This document shows, in pieces, positions 1 to 7,139 of a DNA stretch of 64,000 nt. The DNA lies in NCBI GenBank assembly GCA_037439785.1, contig JBBIVJ010000001.1, forward strand, positions 1-64,000, in the 5' to 3' direction. The notes below the pieces were generated by a model. The model saw only the letters and a list, made by a program, of their open reading frames with translations. It was not told where the DNA came from and did no database searches. The stretch is from DSVZ01 sp037439785 (GTDB lineage Bacteria; Verrucomicrobiota; Verrucomicrobiia; Limisphaerales; J093). Positions within the stretch are counted from its first letter, which is position 1; every line of letters begins with the position of its first letter. A program made the position numbers and the translations under genes.

Positions 1-1775
1 AGACATGCTTTTAGTGGCCCCCCCAAACTCCCATCCCCGTTGCCCAGCCGCACCGTCACGTTGCGGCTGCCCGCGTTGGCCGTCACCACGTCCAGCCGCC
101 CGTCCCCGTTCCAATCCCCCACCGCCACGCTCCGCGGATTGCTGCCCACACTGTAGTTGGTCGGACCGCGGAAGCTGCCGTCCCCCTTGCCCAGCAACAC
201 GCCCACGCTGCTGCCGTAGTGGTTGGCGACCAGCAGGTCCGCCGCACCGTCCCCGTTGAGATCGCCCGACGCCAGGGCGATCGGCCCGTCGCCCGCGGCC
301 AAGTTGGTCGTGCCGCCAAAGCTGCCCTCCCCGTTGCCCGGCAGCACGCTCACGGTGTCGCTGCTGAGGTTGGCCACCGCCAGGTCCGGCACACCGTCCC
401 CGTTGAACCGACCCACCACCACAAACCAGGGGTTGTTGCCCACCGGATAGCTCGCCCCCTCCCCAAAGGACCCGTCCGGCTCCCCCCCGGGAATCACACT
501 CAACGACGTCCCCTCCCCAAACCCCCCGTTGAAACGATCCTCCAGCACGTAGGCCCCGAGCTGTTCCGCCGCAAAGAGCCGGGTAAACGGGTCGGGGAGA
601 GGATTTCCGGCCCGGTCGGCGAGGGTGGAAGCGAGGTGAAAGCGGGTGAGTCCCGGCTGCAGCGGGCCATTCACCAGGGCCACGCCGAGATTGGTGCCGC
701 CGGCGTAGGTGATGGCGAGCGGGTAAAGGATGTCGTCTGCGGTGTTGTGGAGACCATCCGGCCCGGCCTGGGAAAGCCGGTAGTTGCTCAGATTGGTGGC
801 CACCTCGGGACGCAGCGGCTCGGAGAAGGTAAACGTGAAGCCGTGGAGGATGTCCGTCGTGGCGCCGCCTTCGGCCGGGAGGGTGGAGGTCAAAAGCTGG
901 GGCGGGACGTTGTCCTCGACGGTCAGGGTCAGCAGGTAGCGGGCGAAGAGGTCGCGGTTCTCCTCGCTGGACACCCGTACGGCGTACGTGTCGGCCACCG
1001 TCACGGTGTGGCTCAAGTTGGTGCGGCCGGTGAGCACGGGCTCGGTGGCGCCCGCGCGGAAAAGCGCCAGCACCGGGTCGCCCGGCTGGAGCGCCCCGAA
1101 GGGTCCGGCCGCCAGGGTGGCCTGCACGGTGTTGCCGGGCGCCAGAGGGCCCAGCGAGAAAAAGTCCCCCGCCGCGTCGGAGACCGGCAGGGCGCCCACG
1201 CCGCGCAGCTGGAAGCGGCCGCTCTGGAACTCGGGGGGCAGGGCGTTGGCGGTGACGAGAGTGTCGTTGGGTTCCTGTTCGAGGGCCGGACCGCGGTTGA
1301 GGTCCACGCGCAGGCGGTAATTGGAGACCTCGGTGTCAGTGTACACCCGCACCCGGTAGGTGCCCGGCACAGGCAGGGGCTTGTTGAACACCTCGGCGAT
1401 GCCCGCGGTACTGCCGTCGGCACTGGCCAGAACCTGACCGACGGGATCGAGCAGCCGCAGGCGGGGGCGGGCGTTGCCCACGGTGCTTTCCATGCGGCTG
1501 CTGAAGCGGTCGCCGGCCTCGGCATCGAAGGTCCAGTCATCGGCGTTGCCACTGCCCAGCCCGTCGAAGGCATTGGTGACCGCCGCGGTGAAGGCGCGCG
1601 AGCCGGCGGGAAATTCCTGGAGCTCGAGGGGCGCCGGGGCGGCGTGGACCCACCCCAGACCCAGCCCCACGCAGACCATCAACCGGGCCGCCACGCGGCA
1701 CCGCGGCGCCCGCCCAGCGCACAAAACAGCCAGAGACGGCCGTGCCAAACTGGAAAGAAGAAAGGGATGATTCAT
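1..1775 (-). CDS. Secreted VCBS/FG-GAP repeat protein (partial, C-terminus outside window)
   Basis: About 591 codons are visible; the frame stays open past the left edge, so the C-terminus is missing. The ATG at 1775 starts a basic N-terminus and a hydrophobic stretch (about residues 32-46) ending near an Ala-rich signal-peptidase-like site. The next part has two stretches resembling bacterial pre-peptidase C-terminal/dystroglycan-type beta domains, then an Ig-like segment. From about residue 480 to the edge there are repeats of the type NGDGxxDLxVAN and GxGDGSFG, the Ca-binding signature of VCBS/FG-GAP propeller blades. Such proteins are extracellular and usually involved in adhesion or polysaccharide binding; the ligand cannot be told from sequence. 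The start is chosen because the signal peptide follows directly. No clear Shine-Dalgarno is visible. Confidence 0.85.
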   Translation of the reverse strand, partial: MNHPFLLSSLARPSLAVLCAGRAPRCRVAARLMVCVGLGLGWVHAAPAPLELQEFPAGSRAFTAAVTNAFDGLGSGNADDWTFDAEAGDRFSSRMESTVGNARPRLRLLDPVGQVLASADGSTAGIAEVFNKPLPVPGTYRVRVYTDTEVSNYRLRVDLNRGPALEQEPNDTLVTANALPPEFQSGRFQLRGVGALPVSDAAGDFFSLGPLAPGNTVQATLAAGPFGALQPGDPVLALFRAGATEPVLTGRTNLSHTVTVADTYAVRVSSEENRDLFARYLLTLTVEDNVPPQLLTSTLPAEGGATTDILHGFTFTFSEPLRPEVATNLSNYRLSQAGPDGLHNTADDILYPLAITYAGGTNLGVALVNGPLQPGLTRFHLASTLADRAGNPLPDPFTRLFAAEQLGAYVLEDRFNGGFGEGTSLSVIPGGEPDGSFGEGASYPVGNNPWFVVVGRFNGDGVPDLAVANLSSDTVSVLPGNGEGSFGGTTNLAAGDGPIALASGDLNGDGAADLLVANHYGSSVGVLLGKGDGSFRGPTNYSVGSNPRSVAVGDWNGDGRLDVVTANAGSRNVTVRLGNGDGSLGGPLKAC

Positions 1776-1969
1776 ATGGCTGGGTGATCAAGTGAGTTCT
1801 ACTCCCGGCCAAACCGGTTTCAAGCCCCAAAAAAATCCTCTCGCCGCGGTCCGGGACGTGAGGGATCGAGACGCCCGACCACGCCTCCCCGGCGGGGTGG
1901 CGAGCGAGCCGGGTACAAAAACATTGCCGCCACCGGGCCGATGACCTCTGAATCACGGCGGCAAGACCC

Positions 1970-3262
1970 TTGCCAGAGGCTGTGAAACCGACCGACCTGC
2001 GGGGCATCCTGCAATACATCCCGCGCTTCCGCGAACGGACCTTCGTCATCAGCGTGGACGGCGCGATCGTGACCGACGAGAACTTCGCCAACATCCTCAT
2101 GGACGTGGCGGTGCTGCGCTCGCTCAACATCCGCGTGGTGCTCGTCCACGGTGCCGCCGCCCAAATCCGCCGCCTGGCCGAAACCCGCGGCCTCACCCCC
2201 TCCGACCTGGAGGGCGCCGGCATCACCGACGCCCCCACGCTGCAACTGGCCCTCGAGGCGGCCAACCGCCTGACCCACGAAATCCTCGAAGGCCTGGCCA
2301 CCCAGGACCTGCGGGCCGCCTGCCCCAACGCCATCGTCGCCCACCCCCTGGGCATCCTCCAGGGCGTGGACCACCTCTTCACCGGCAAGGTCGAGCGGGT
2401 GGACGTGGGCCTGCTCCAGGCCCTGGTCCACGACGACATCATCCCGGTGGTGCCCCCGCTGGGCTTCGACGGCGAAGGCCGCACCTACCGCGTCAACTCC
2501 GACGCCGTGGCCGTGGCGGTGGCCGCGGCCCTGCAGGCCATCAAAATCCTGTTCGTCACCCCCTACGACGGCCTGGTCCGGCAGGGCCGGCTGGTGCGGC
2601 AGATTCTGGCCAGCGACCTGGAGCGCGCGCTGGAGGCGCACCGGGAGGAGTTCAGCCCCGCCTGCCTCTCCAAGGCCCAGCACGCCGCCGCCGCCTGCAA
2701 GGCCGGCATCCCCCGCGTGCACATCATCAACGGCCGCGTGGACGAGGCGCTGCTGACCGAGGTCTTCTCCAACGAAGGGGTCGGCACCCTCGTCTACGCC
2801 AACGAATACCGTCAGATCCGCCGCGCCCTCAAAAAGGACATCCCCGAACTGCTCAAGCTCATCCAGCCCTCGGTGGAATCCGAGGAACTGGTCCGCCGCA
2901 GCCGCGCCAGCATCGAGAAGAACCTCGCCGACTACTTCCTGTACGAGATTGACCGGAACCCGGTCGGCTGTGTCGCCCTGCACGCCTACCCCGAGCACGG
3001 CAAGGGCGAGGTGGCCTGCCTCTGCGTCAAGCCCTCCCACGAAAACCAGGGCATCGGCCGCAAGCTGCTCCAGTTCGCCGAAAACCGCGCCCGCGAACTC
3101 GGCCTCCAGGCGCTGCTGGCCCTCTCCACCCAGGCCTTTACCTACTTCCAGTCCAAGGGCGGCTTCGCCGAGGGCGGCCCCGAGGACCTCCCGCCGGCGC
3201 GGCGCGAAAAATACGAACAGGCCGGGCGGCGCTCGAAAATCCTGGTCAAAAAGCTCGTGTGA
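1970..3262 (+). CDS. argA: N-acetylglutamate synthase (amino-acid N-acetyltransferase)
   Basis: 430 residues, the usual length of ArgA. The N-terminal two thirds (to about residue 275) is an amino-acid-kinase fold with the glycine-containing VLVHGAA loop, as in acetylglutamate kinase. The C-terminal part is a GNAT acetyltransferase with the acetyl-CoA loop NQGIGRKLL near residues 357-365. It would catalyse acetyl-CoA + glutamate to N-acetylglutamate, the first step of arginine synthesis. The M20 deacylase at 20731 could act later in the same pathway. The start is uncertain: the frame opens after a stop at 1949, and the only candidates are TTG 1970 and GTG 1982, neither with a good ribosome site. 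The stop overlaps the next gene by GTGA. Confidence 0.9.
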   Translation: MPEAVKPTDLRGILQYIPRFRERTFVISVDGAIVTDENFANILMDVAVLRSLNIRVVLVHGAAAQIRRLAETRGLTPSDLEGAGITDAPTLQLALEAANRLTHEILEGLATQDLRAACPNAIVAHPLGILQGVDHLFTGKVERVDVGLLQALVHDDIIPVVPPLGFDGEGRTYRVNSDAVAVAVAAALQAIKILFVTPYDGLVRQGRLVRQILASDLERALEAHREEFSPACLSKAQHAAAACKAGIPRVHIINGRVDEALLTEVFSNEGVGTLVYANEYRQIRRALKKDIPELLKLIQPSVESEELVRRSRASIEKNLADYFLYEIDRNPVGCVALHAYPEHGKGEVACLCVKPSHENQGIGRKLLQFAENRARELGLQALLALSTQAFTYFQSKGGFAEGGPEDLPPARREKYEQAGRRSKILVKKLV

Positions 3263-3852
3263 ACCCGGCGGCTCTCGGCGGTCCCCGCTCGCCCCGCCCG
3301 GCCCCCCGCCTGCCGCGGGCCCTGCGGCTGTGCGTGCGCCGTCTGGGGGTGCGGTGGACGCGGGACCTGCTGCTGGTCTGGGTGGGCAGCCAGCGCGTGG
3401 AATGGTGGCGGGCTGCCGTGCCCCGCCCGGACGCCTACCGCCGCCTGCGCCGGTTCCGCGCCTCGACCTCCCGCTTCGGGCCGGGTCAGGCTCAGGGGTC
3501 GAACCGCACGCCGCTGGGACTGCACCAGGTCGCCGCCAGGATCGGCGCCGGCTGGCCGGTGGGCACGGTCTTCCGCGCCCGCGTGCCGGTCGGCCTCACC
3601 TGGACCGGCACCCGCCCCGCCCCCATCGCCCATCGCATCCTCTGGCTGCGCGGTCTGGAACCGGGCTTCAACCAGGGCGGCCATGTGGACACCTTCCGCC
3701 GCTACATTTACCTCCACGGACTGGACGATGAGCCCACCCTGGGCCGGCCGGCCTCGCGCGGTTGCATTCATCTGGCGGCGGCGGACCTGCTGCCGCTGTT
3801 CGACCGCCTGCCGGTGGGCACGCTGGTCTGGCTCAGCGCGGCCGACGGGTGA
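3259..3852 (+). CDS. L,D-transpeptidase (YkuD) family protein
   Basis: 197 residues. The C-terminal half carries the YkuD catalytic signature: a His in YLHG (about residue 152) and SRGCIHL with the nucleophilic Cys near residue 169, followed by the usual LFDRLPVGTLV ending. Family members make 3-3 peptidoglycan cross-links or attach lipoproteins to peptidoglycan, outside the cytoplasmic membrane. No convincing signal peptide is visible; the N-terminus is Arg/Pro-rich with only a short hydrophobic segment, so export is unclear. The GTG start overlaps the argA stop by 4 nt, suggesting translational coupling with no obvious functional link to arginine synthesis. Confidence 0.85.
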   Translation: MNPAALGGPRSPRPAPRLPRALRLCVRRLGVRWTRDLLLVWVGSQRVEWWRAAVPRPDAYRRLRRFRASTSRFGPGQAQGSNRTPLGLHQVAARIGAGWPVGTVFRARVPVGLTWTGTRPAPIAHRILWLRGLEPGFNQGGHVDTFRRYIYLHGLDDEPTLGRPASRGCIHLAAADLLPLFDRLPVGTLVWLSAADG

Positions 3853-3897
3853 GGCGGCCCGCCCTGCGGCGGTCTTCCTCCCTGCCCGCGCGGCGCT

Positions 3898-4083
3898 TCA
3901 GCGGCCCGGCGGCGGCGCCGGCGGCGGCTCAAAGACAGGCACCGGCGGCGGCTGACGCCGCACCTTCCACACGTAATAGCCCATGAAAACCAGCCAGCTC
4001 AGGAACAGCAGCCCCAGGCCGGCCAGAATCCAACGGGGGCCCGGCGGCGGACGCAAGGCGGGCGGGGGGGTGGGCGACTTCAT
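3898..4083 (-). CDS. Small single-span membrane protein coupled to rnhC
   Basis: 61 residues with one strong transmembrane segment (about residues 17-38, WILAGLGLLFLSWLVFMGYY) between a Pro-rich N-terminus and a basic, Pro-rich tail. The ATG at 4083 overlaps the rnhC stop by ATGA, so it is probably translated by coupling. A longer in-frame start at 4125 would lie inside rnhC and is less likely. I do not recognise the family. The clear hydrophobic core and the junction with rnhC argue that it is a real gene. Confidence 0.6.
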   Translation of the reverse strand: MKSPTPPPALRPPPGPRWILAGLGLLFLSWLVFMGYYVWKVRRQPPPVPVFEPPPAPPPGR

Positions 4084-5075
4084 GGGGCGTCGGCGGCCGG
4101 CGACGCGGCCGGGCGGGCCCGCCAATCCACCCGCGGCGGTTCCGGCCGGCCCGGGGCGCGGGCGGCGTTGCGGAAATGCAGCTTGGCCACCCGGCCGAGC
4201 GCCACGGCGCCATGGCGGGCGACGAATTCCCGCGCCGCCGCGTCCACCGCCGGCCCGGCCCCCTTGGGCAGGGGCAGACCAAACTCCTTTTCCAGCCGCG
4301 CCAGCCGGCGGACAAATTCATCCCGCGCCAGGATCGAGGCGGCGGCCACGGCCAGGTCGCTCTCGGCACGGTGCCGTTGGACCAGCTCGAGCCCGCGGCC
4401 AAGCGTCATCAACGCCCGCTGCACGGTGCCGGGATCGCGGGCGAACTGGTCGCTGATGGCGCGCACCGGCGGCGGGTTCATGCGGTGGCGCTGGTCCAGC
4501 AGGTTCTCGATGACGCGGGCGTGCGCCCAGGCCAGCAGGCGGTTGACGCTGCCCAGCTCGCCGAGGAGGCGGTTGTAGGCCTCGTTGCCGACCGCCACCA
4601 CCGTGAACACGCAGCCGGGCGTCTGGCGGATGAGCCGGGCCAGCTCGGCCACGCGGCGATCGCTCGAGACGGCCTTCGAGTCGCGGATGCCGGCCTCCTG
4701 CCAGGCGCGCACCACCGCCTCATTCACGTACACCCCCGCCGCGCAGAGCGGGCCGAAGAAATCGCCCTTGCCGCTTTCATCCACGCCGATGCGTGGCTGG
4801 AGCCGGCCGGGGTCGAGCACGCTTTCGTAGCCCAACCGGGCCTCGCGCAGGATTTCCGGCTCGAGCACGAACTCGACAAAGTCCCGCGCCCCCTTGCCCT
4901 GCACCACCAGTTTGCCGCTGCGGTAAAACACGATCTGCGTGCCGTCCTTCTCGGCGGCGAAGCGGGCGTGGGGCACCTCACGGAAATCGGCGTGACGCTC
5001 GCGGAGCCAGTGCTCGAGTGCGGCCGCCTGGGGAGGCGACAGCGCGAAGGTCAGGGTGGTGGGCGGGGCGGCCAC
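4080..5075 (-). CDS. rnhC: Ribonuclease HIII
   Basis: 331 residues. An N-terminal TBP-like substrate-binding domain (about residues 1-85, with FYRSGKLVVQGKG) precedes the RNase H2/H3-type catalytic domain. The catalytic motif DESGKGD lies near residues 97-103, the DSK motif follows, and the distal acidic residue lies within SDLAVAAASILARDEF. The DESGKGD form and the N-terminal domain separate HIII from HII. The enzyme cleaves RNA in RNA-DNA hybrids. The GTG at 5075 is chosen over longer frames because a sigma70-like -10 box ends exactly 6 nt upstream; anything longer would run into the divergent mutY promoter. Confidence 0.93.
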   Translation of the reverse strand: MAAPPTTLTFALSPPQAAALEHWLRERHADFREVPHARFAAEKDGTQIVFYRSGKLVVQGKGARDFVEFVLEPEILREARLGYESVLDPGRLQPRIGVDESGKGDFFGPLCAAGVYVNEAVVRAWQEAGIRDSKAVSSDRRVAELARLIRQTPGCVFTVVAVGNEAYNRLLGELGSVNRLLAWAHARVIENLLDQRHRMNPPPVRAISDQFARDPGTVQRALMTLGRGLELVQRHRAESDLAVAAASILARDEFVRRLARLEKEFGLPLPKGAGPAVDAAAREFVARHGAVALGRVAKLHFRNAARAPGRPEPPRVDWRARPAASPAADAP

Positions 5076-5081
5076 GCGGGC

Positions 5082-5110
5082 ACGATAGGCGCGGACACCG
5101 GGCTTGTCGA
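5082..5110 (-). promoter_or_regulatory. rnhC promoter, predicted leaderless
   Basis: On the minus strand, TCGACA (5110-5105) and TATCGT (5087-5082) are separated by 17 nt, matching the sigma70 boxes at 5/6 and 4/6. Six nt separate the -10 box from the GTG start at 5075, which puts the expected transcription start on or next to the start codon. Confidence 0.55.
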
Positions 5111-5142
5111 GGGGCGGCCCGCCGGTGGGCGCGGCTCGGGAC

Positions 5143-5171
5143 TTGGGCGCGGGCCGAGGGACGCGTAGGCT
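5143..5171 (+). promoter_or_regulatory. mutY promoter, predicted leaderless
   Basis: TTGGGC (5143-5148), 17 nt, TAGGCT (5166-5171), then 6 nt to the GTG at 5178. It is divergent from the rnhC promoter with only 32 nt between the two -35 boxes, so the two DNA maintenance genes may share regulation. Confidence 0.5.
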
Positions 5172-5177
5172 GCCGCC

Positions 5178-6302
5178 GTGCCGGGACCGGGACAACTGGT
5201 GGGCCCGCTGCTGGGGTGGTTTGCGGCACACGCTCGCGACCTGCCCTGGCGCCACACGCGCGACCCGTACGCGGTCTGGATCGCCGAGGTCATGCTTCAG
5301 CAAACGCAGGTGGCCACGGTAGTCCCGTACTGGGAGCGCTGGCTGCGCGCGCTGCCGGACATCGCGGCCCTGGCGCGCGCGCCGCTCGAGCGCGTGCTCA
5401 AGCTCTGGGAAGGCCTGGGCTACTACCGCCGCGCCCGCCACCTGCACGCGGCCGCCCGCCATATCCAGGCCGAACTCGGCGGCACGTTTCCGCACCGGTT
5501 CGAGACCCTCCTGGCCCTGCCCGGCGTGGGTCGCTACACCGCGGGAGCCATTGCCAGCCTGGCCTTCGGCCAACCCCGCCCGGTGCTCGACGGCAACGTG
5601 GCGCGCCTGCTCTCCCGCCTGGCCGGCTGGCACGCCCACCCGCCCGGCCCCGCCCGAGCGCACCGCCTCTGGGCCCTGGCCGAAGCCCTGGTCCGCGCCG
5701 CGCCGGAACACGTCCCCGCCGTCCTGCGCCGCCGCCGCACCTGGCGCGCGCGGCGGGTGGTGGAAAACCCCTGTGGCGCGCTGAACGAGGCGCTCATGGA
5801 ACTGGGGGCCACGGTCTGCACGCCCCGCCAGCCGCGCTGCGAGGTCTGCCCCTGGGCGGCGGCCTGTGTGAGCCGCGCCCGGGGCCGGATCGAACGGCCG
5901 CCGGCCCGGCGCCCGCCCGGTGCCGTCGCCCGGCGACGGGTGTGGGCCTGGGTGTGCGTGCACCGCGGGCGGGTGTTGCTGCGGCAGCGGCCGGCGGGGG
6001 AGGTCAACGGCGGCCTGTGGGAGTTCCCCAACGTCGAGGCTGACGGCCACCTGTCTCCGCTCGAGGCCGCGCAGGCCTGCCTGGGCCCCGGTGTGGCGGG
6101 GATCGAGCCCTGGTGCCAGGAGTGCTACACCATCACCACCCGTCGCTACCGGCTCGAGGTGTTTCGGGTCGAGCTGAAGGGATCACCGCGGCGCACGCCG
6201 GCCGGCGGCCGCTGGGTCACCCCTGCCGAACTGGAACACCTGCCCCTGGCGGCCGTGCACCGGCGCGTGGCCCGCCGCTGGCAGGCGGTCGGCCCCGGCT
6301 GA
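5178..6302 (+). CDS. mutY: A/G-specific adenine DNA glycosylase
   Basis: 374 residues. It removes adenine mispaired with 8-oxoguanine. The catalytic Glu lies in AEVMLQQTQV (about residue 37), the helix-hairpin-helix is LPGVGRYTAGAI (about 113-124), and the catalytic Asp is in LDGNV (about 138). Four Cys spaced C-x6-C-x2-C-x5-C (about residues 214-230) bind the 4Fe-4S cluster. The C-terminal third is the NUDIX-like domain that reads 8-oxoG. An Arg-rich insertion of about 20 residues lies just before the NPCGALNEALMELGA helix, which is unusual. The GTG start is set by the promoter spacing. Confidence 0.93.
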   Translation: MPGPGQLVGPLLGWFAAHARDLPWRHTRDPYAVWIAEVMLQQTQVATVVPYWERWLRALPDIAALARAPLERVLKLWEGLGYYRRARHLHAAARHIQAELGGTFPHRFETLLALPGVGRYTAGAIASLAFGQPRPVLDGNVARLLSRLAGWHAHPPGPARAHRLWALAEALVRAAPEHVPAVLRRRRTWRARRVVENPCGALNEALMELGATVCTPRQPRCEVCPWAAACVSRARGRIERPPARRPPGAVARRRVWAWVCVHRGRVLLRQRPAGEVNGGLWEFPNVEADGHLSPLEAAQACLGPGVAGIEPWCQECYTITTRRYRLEVFRVELKGSPRRTPAGGRWVTPAELEHLPLAAVHRRVARRWQAVGPG

Positions 6303-6326
6303 CAGGCGGCGAAAAGCCGGTATAGT
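6299..6326 (+). promoter_or_regulatory. thiD promoter, predicted leaderless
   Basis: CTGACA (6299-6304), 16 nt, TATAGT (6321-6326), each 5/6 to consensus, then 6 nt to the GTG start at 6333. The -35 box overlaps the mutY stop codon, giving thiD its own promoter despite the same-strand arrangement. Confidence 0.55.
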
Positions 6327-6332
6327 CGCGGT

Positions 6333-7139
6333 GTGGCGCGACATCCTTCCCGGCCGGTGGCCCTGACCATCGCCGGCTCCGACAGCGGCGGCGGCGCGGG
6401 GTTGCAGGCGGACCTGAAAACCTTCGCTGCCCTCGGTGTGCACGGCACAACGGTGGTGACCTGCATCACGGCACAAAACCCGCGGGCGGTGACGGCGGTG
6501 CAGGCCTGTCGTCCGGACCTGGTGCGGGCGCAACTGGAGGCGCTGTTTGCCGAGCTGCCGCCCCGGGCGGCCAAGACCGGCATGCTGTTCAACCGTGCGA
6601 TCATCACCGCCGTGGCCGGGTTCTGGGCCAACGGCCACCGTCCGCCGCTGGTGGTGGACCCGGTGATGGTGGCCAGCAGCGGCGCGCGGTTGCTGCAGCC
6701 GGCGGCCATCCGGGCGTTGCTGGACGAGCTGCTCCCCCAGGCCGCGCTGGTCACTCCCAACCTGGACGAGGCGGGCATCCTCACCGGCCAGCCCCTGCGG
6801 GAGGTCGAGGACCTGCGGGCCGCGGCGCGGTTCATTCACCGGCGCTGGGGGTGCGCGGCCCTGGTCAAGGGGGGCCACCTGCGCGGCCTGCGCGAGGCGG
6901 TGGACGTCTTCTTCGACGGCCGGGGGGAATGGCTCCTGCGCGCGCCGCGGGTGCCGGGGCTTTCCACCCACGGCACGGGCTGCACCTACTCGGCGGCCAT
7001 CACGGCCTGGTTGGCGCGCGGCCGGTCGCTGAGCGCGGCGGTGCACCGGGCCAAGGAGGTGGTCACCGCGGCGCTGGTCCGGAGCTATCGCGCCGCCGCC
7101 CACGATGTGCTTCAACCGACGAGCGGGGGGCTCGCATGA
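6333..7139 (+). CDS. thiD: Hydroxymethylpyrimidine/phosphomethylpyrimidine kinase
   Basis: 268 residues of the ribokinase-like ThiD family. It phosphorylates HMP and then HMP-P to make the pyrimidine half of thiamine. Visible motifs are the N-terminal IAGSDSGGGAGLQADLKTF, PVMVASSG in the middle, LVTPNLDEA, and the C-terminal anion hole HGTGCTYSAAITA with the conserved Gly and Cys. Length is normal. No other thiamine gene is nearby. The ATGA overlap with the following protease is positional and suggests co-transcription only. Confidence 0.93.
   Translation: MARHPSRPVALTIAGSDSGGGAGLQADLKTFAALGVHGTTVVTCITAQNPRAVTAVQACRPDLVRAQLEALFAELPPRAAKTGMLFNRAIITAVAGFWANGHRPPLVVDPVMVASSGARLLQPAAIRALLDELLPQAALVTPNLDEAGILTGQPLREVEDLRAAARFIHRRWGCAALVKGGHLRGLREAVDVFFDGRGEWLLRAPRVPGLSTHGTGCTYSAAITAWLARGRSLSAAVHRAKEVVTAALVRSYRAAAHDVLQPTSGGLA

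Noticed and set aside
219..1787. A 522-codon plus-strand open frame at the left edge
   Set aside because: The minus strand reads a signal peptide and VCBS repeats with normal composition.
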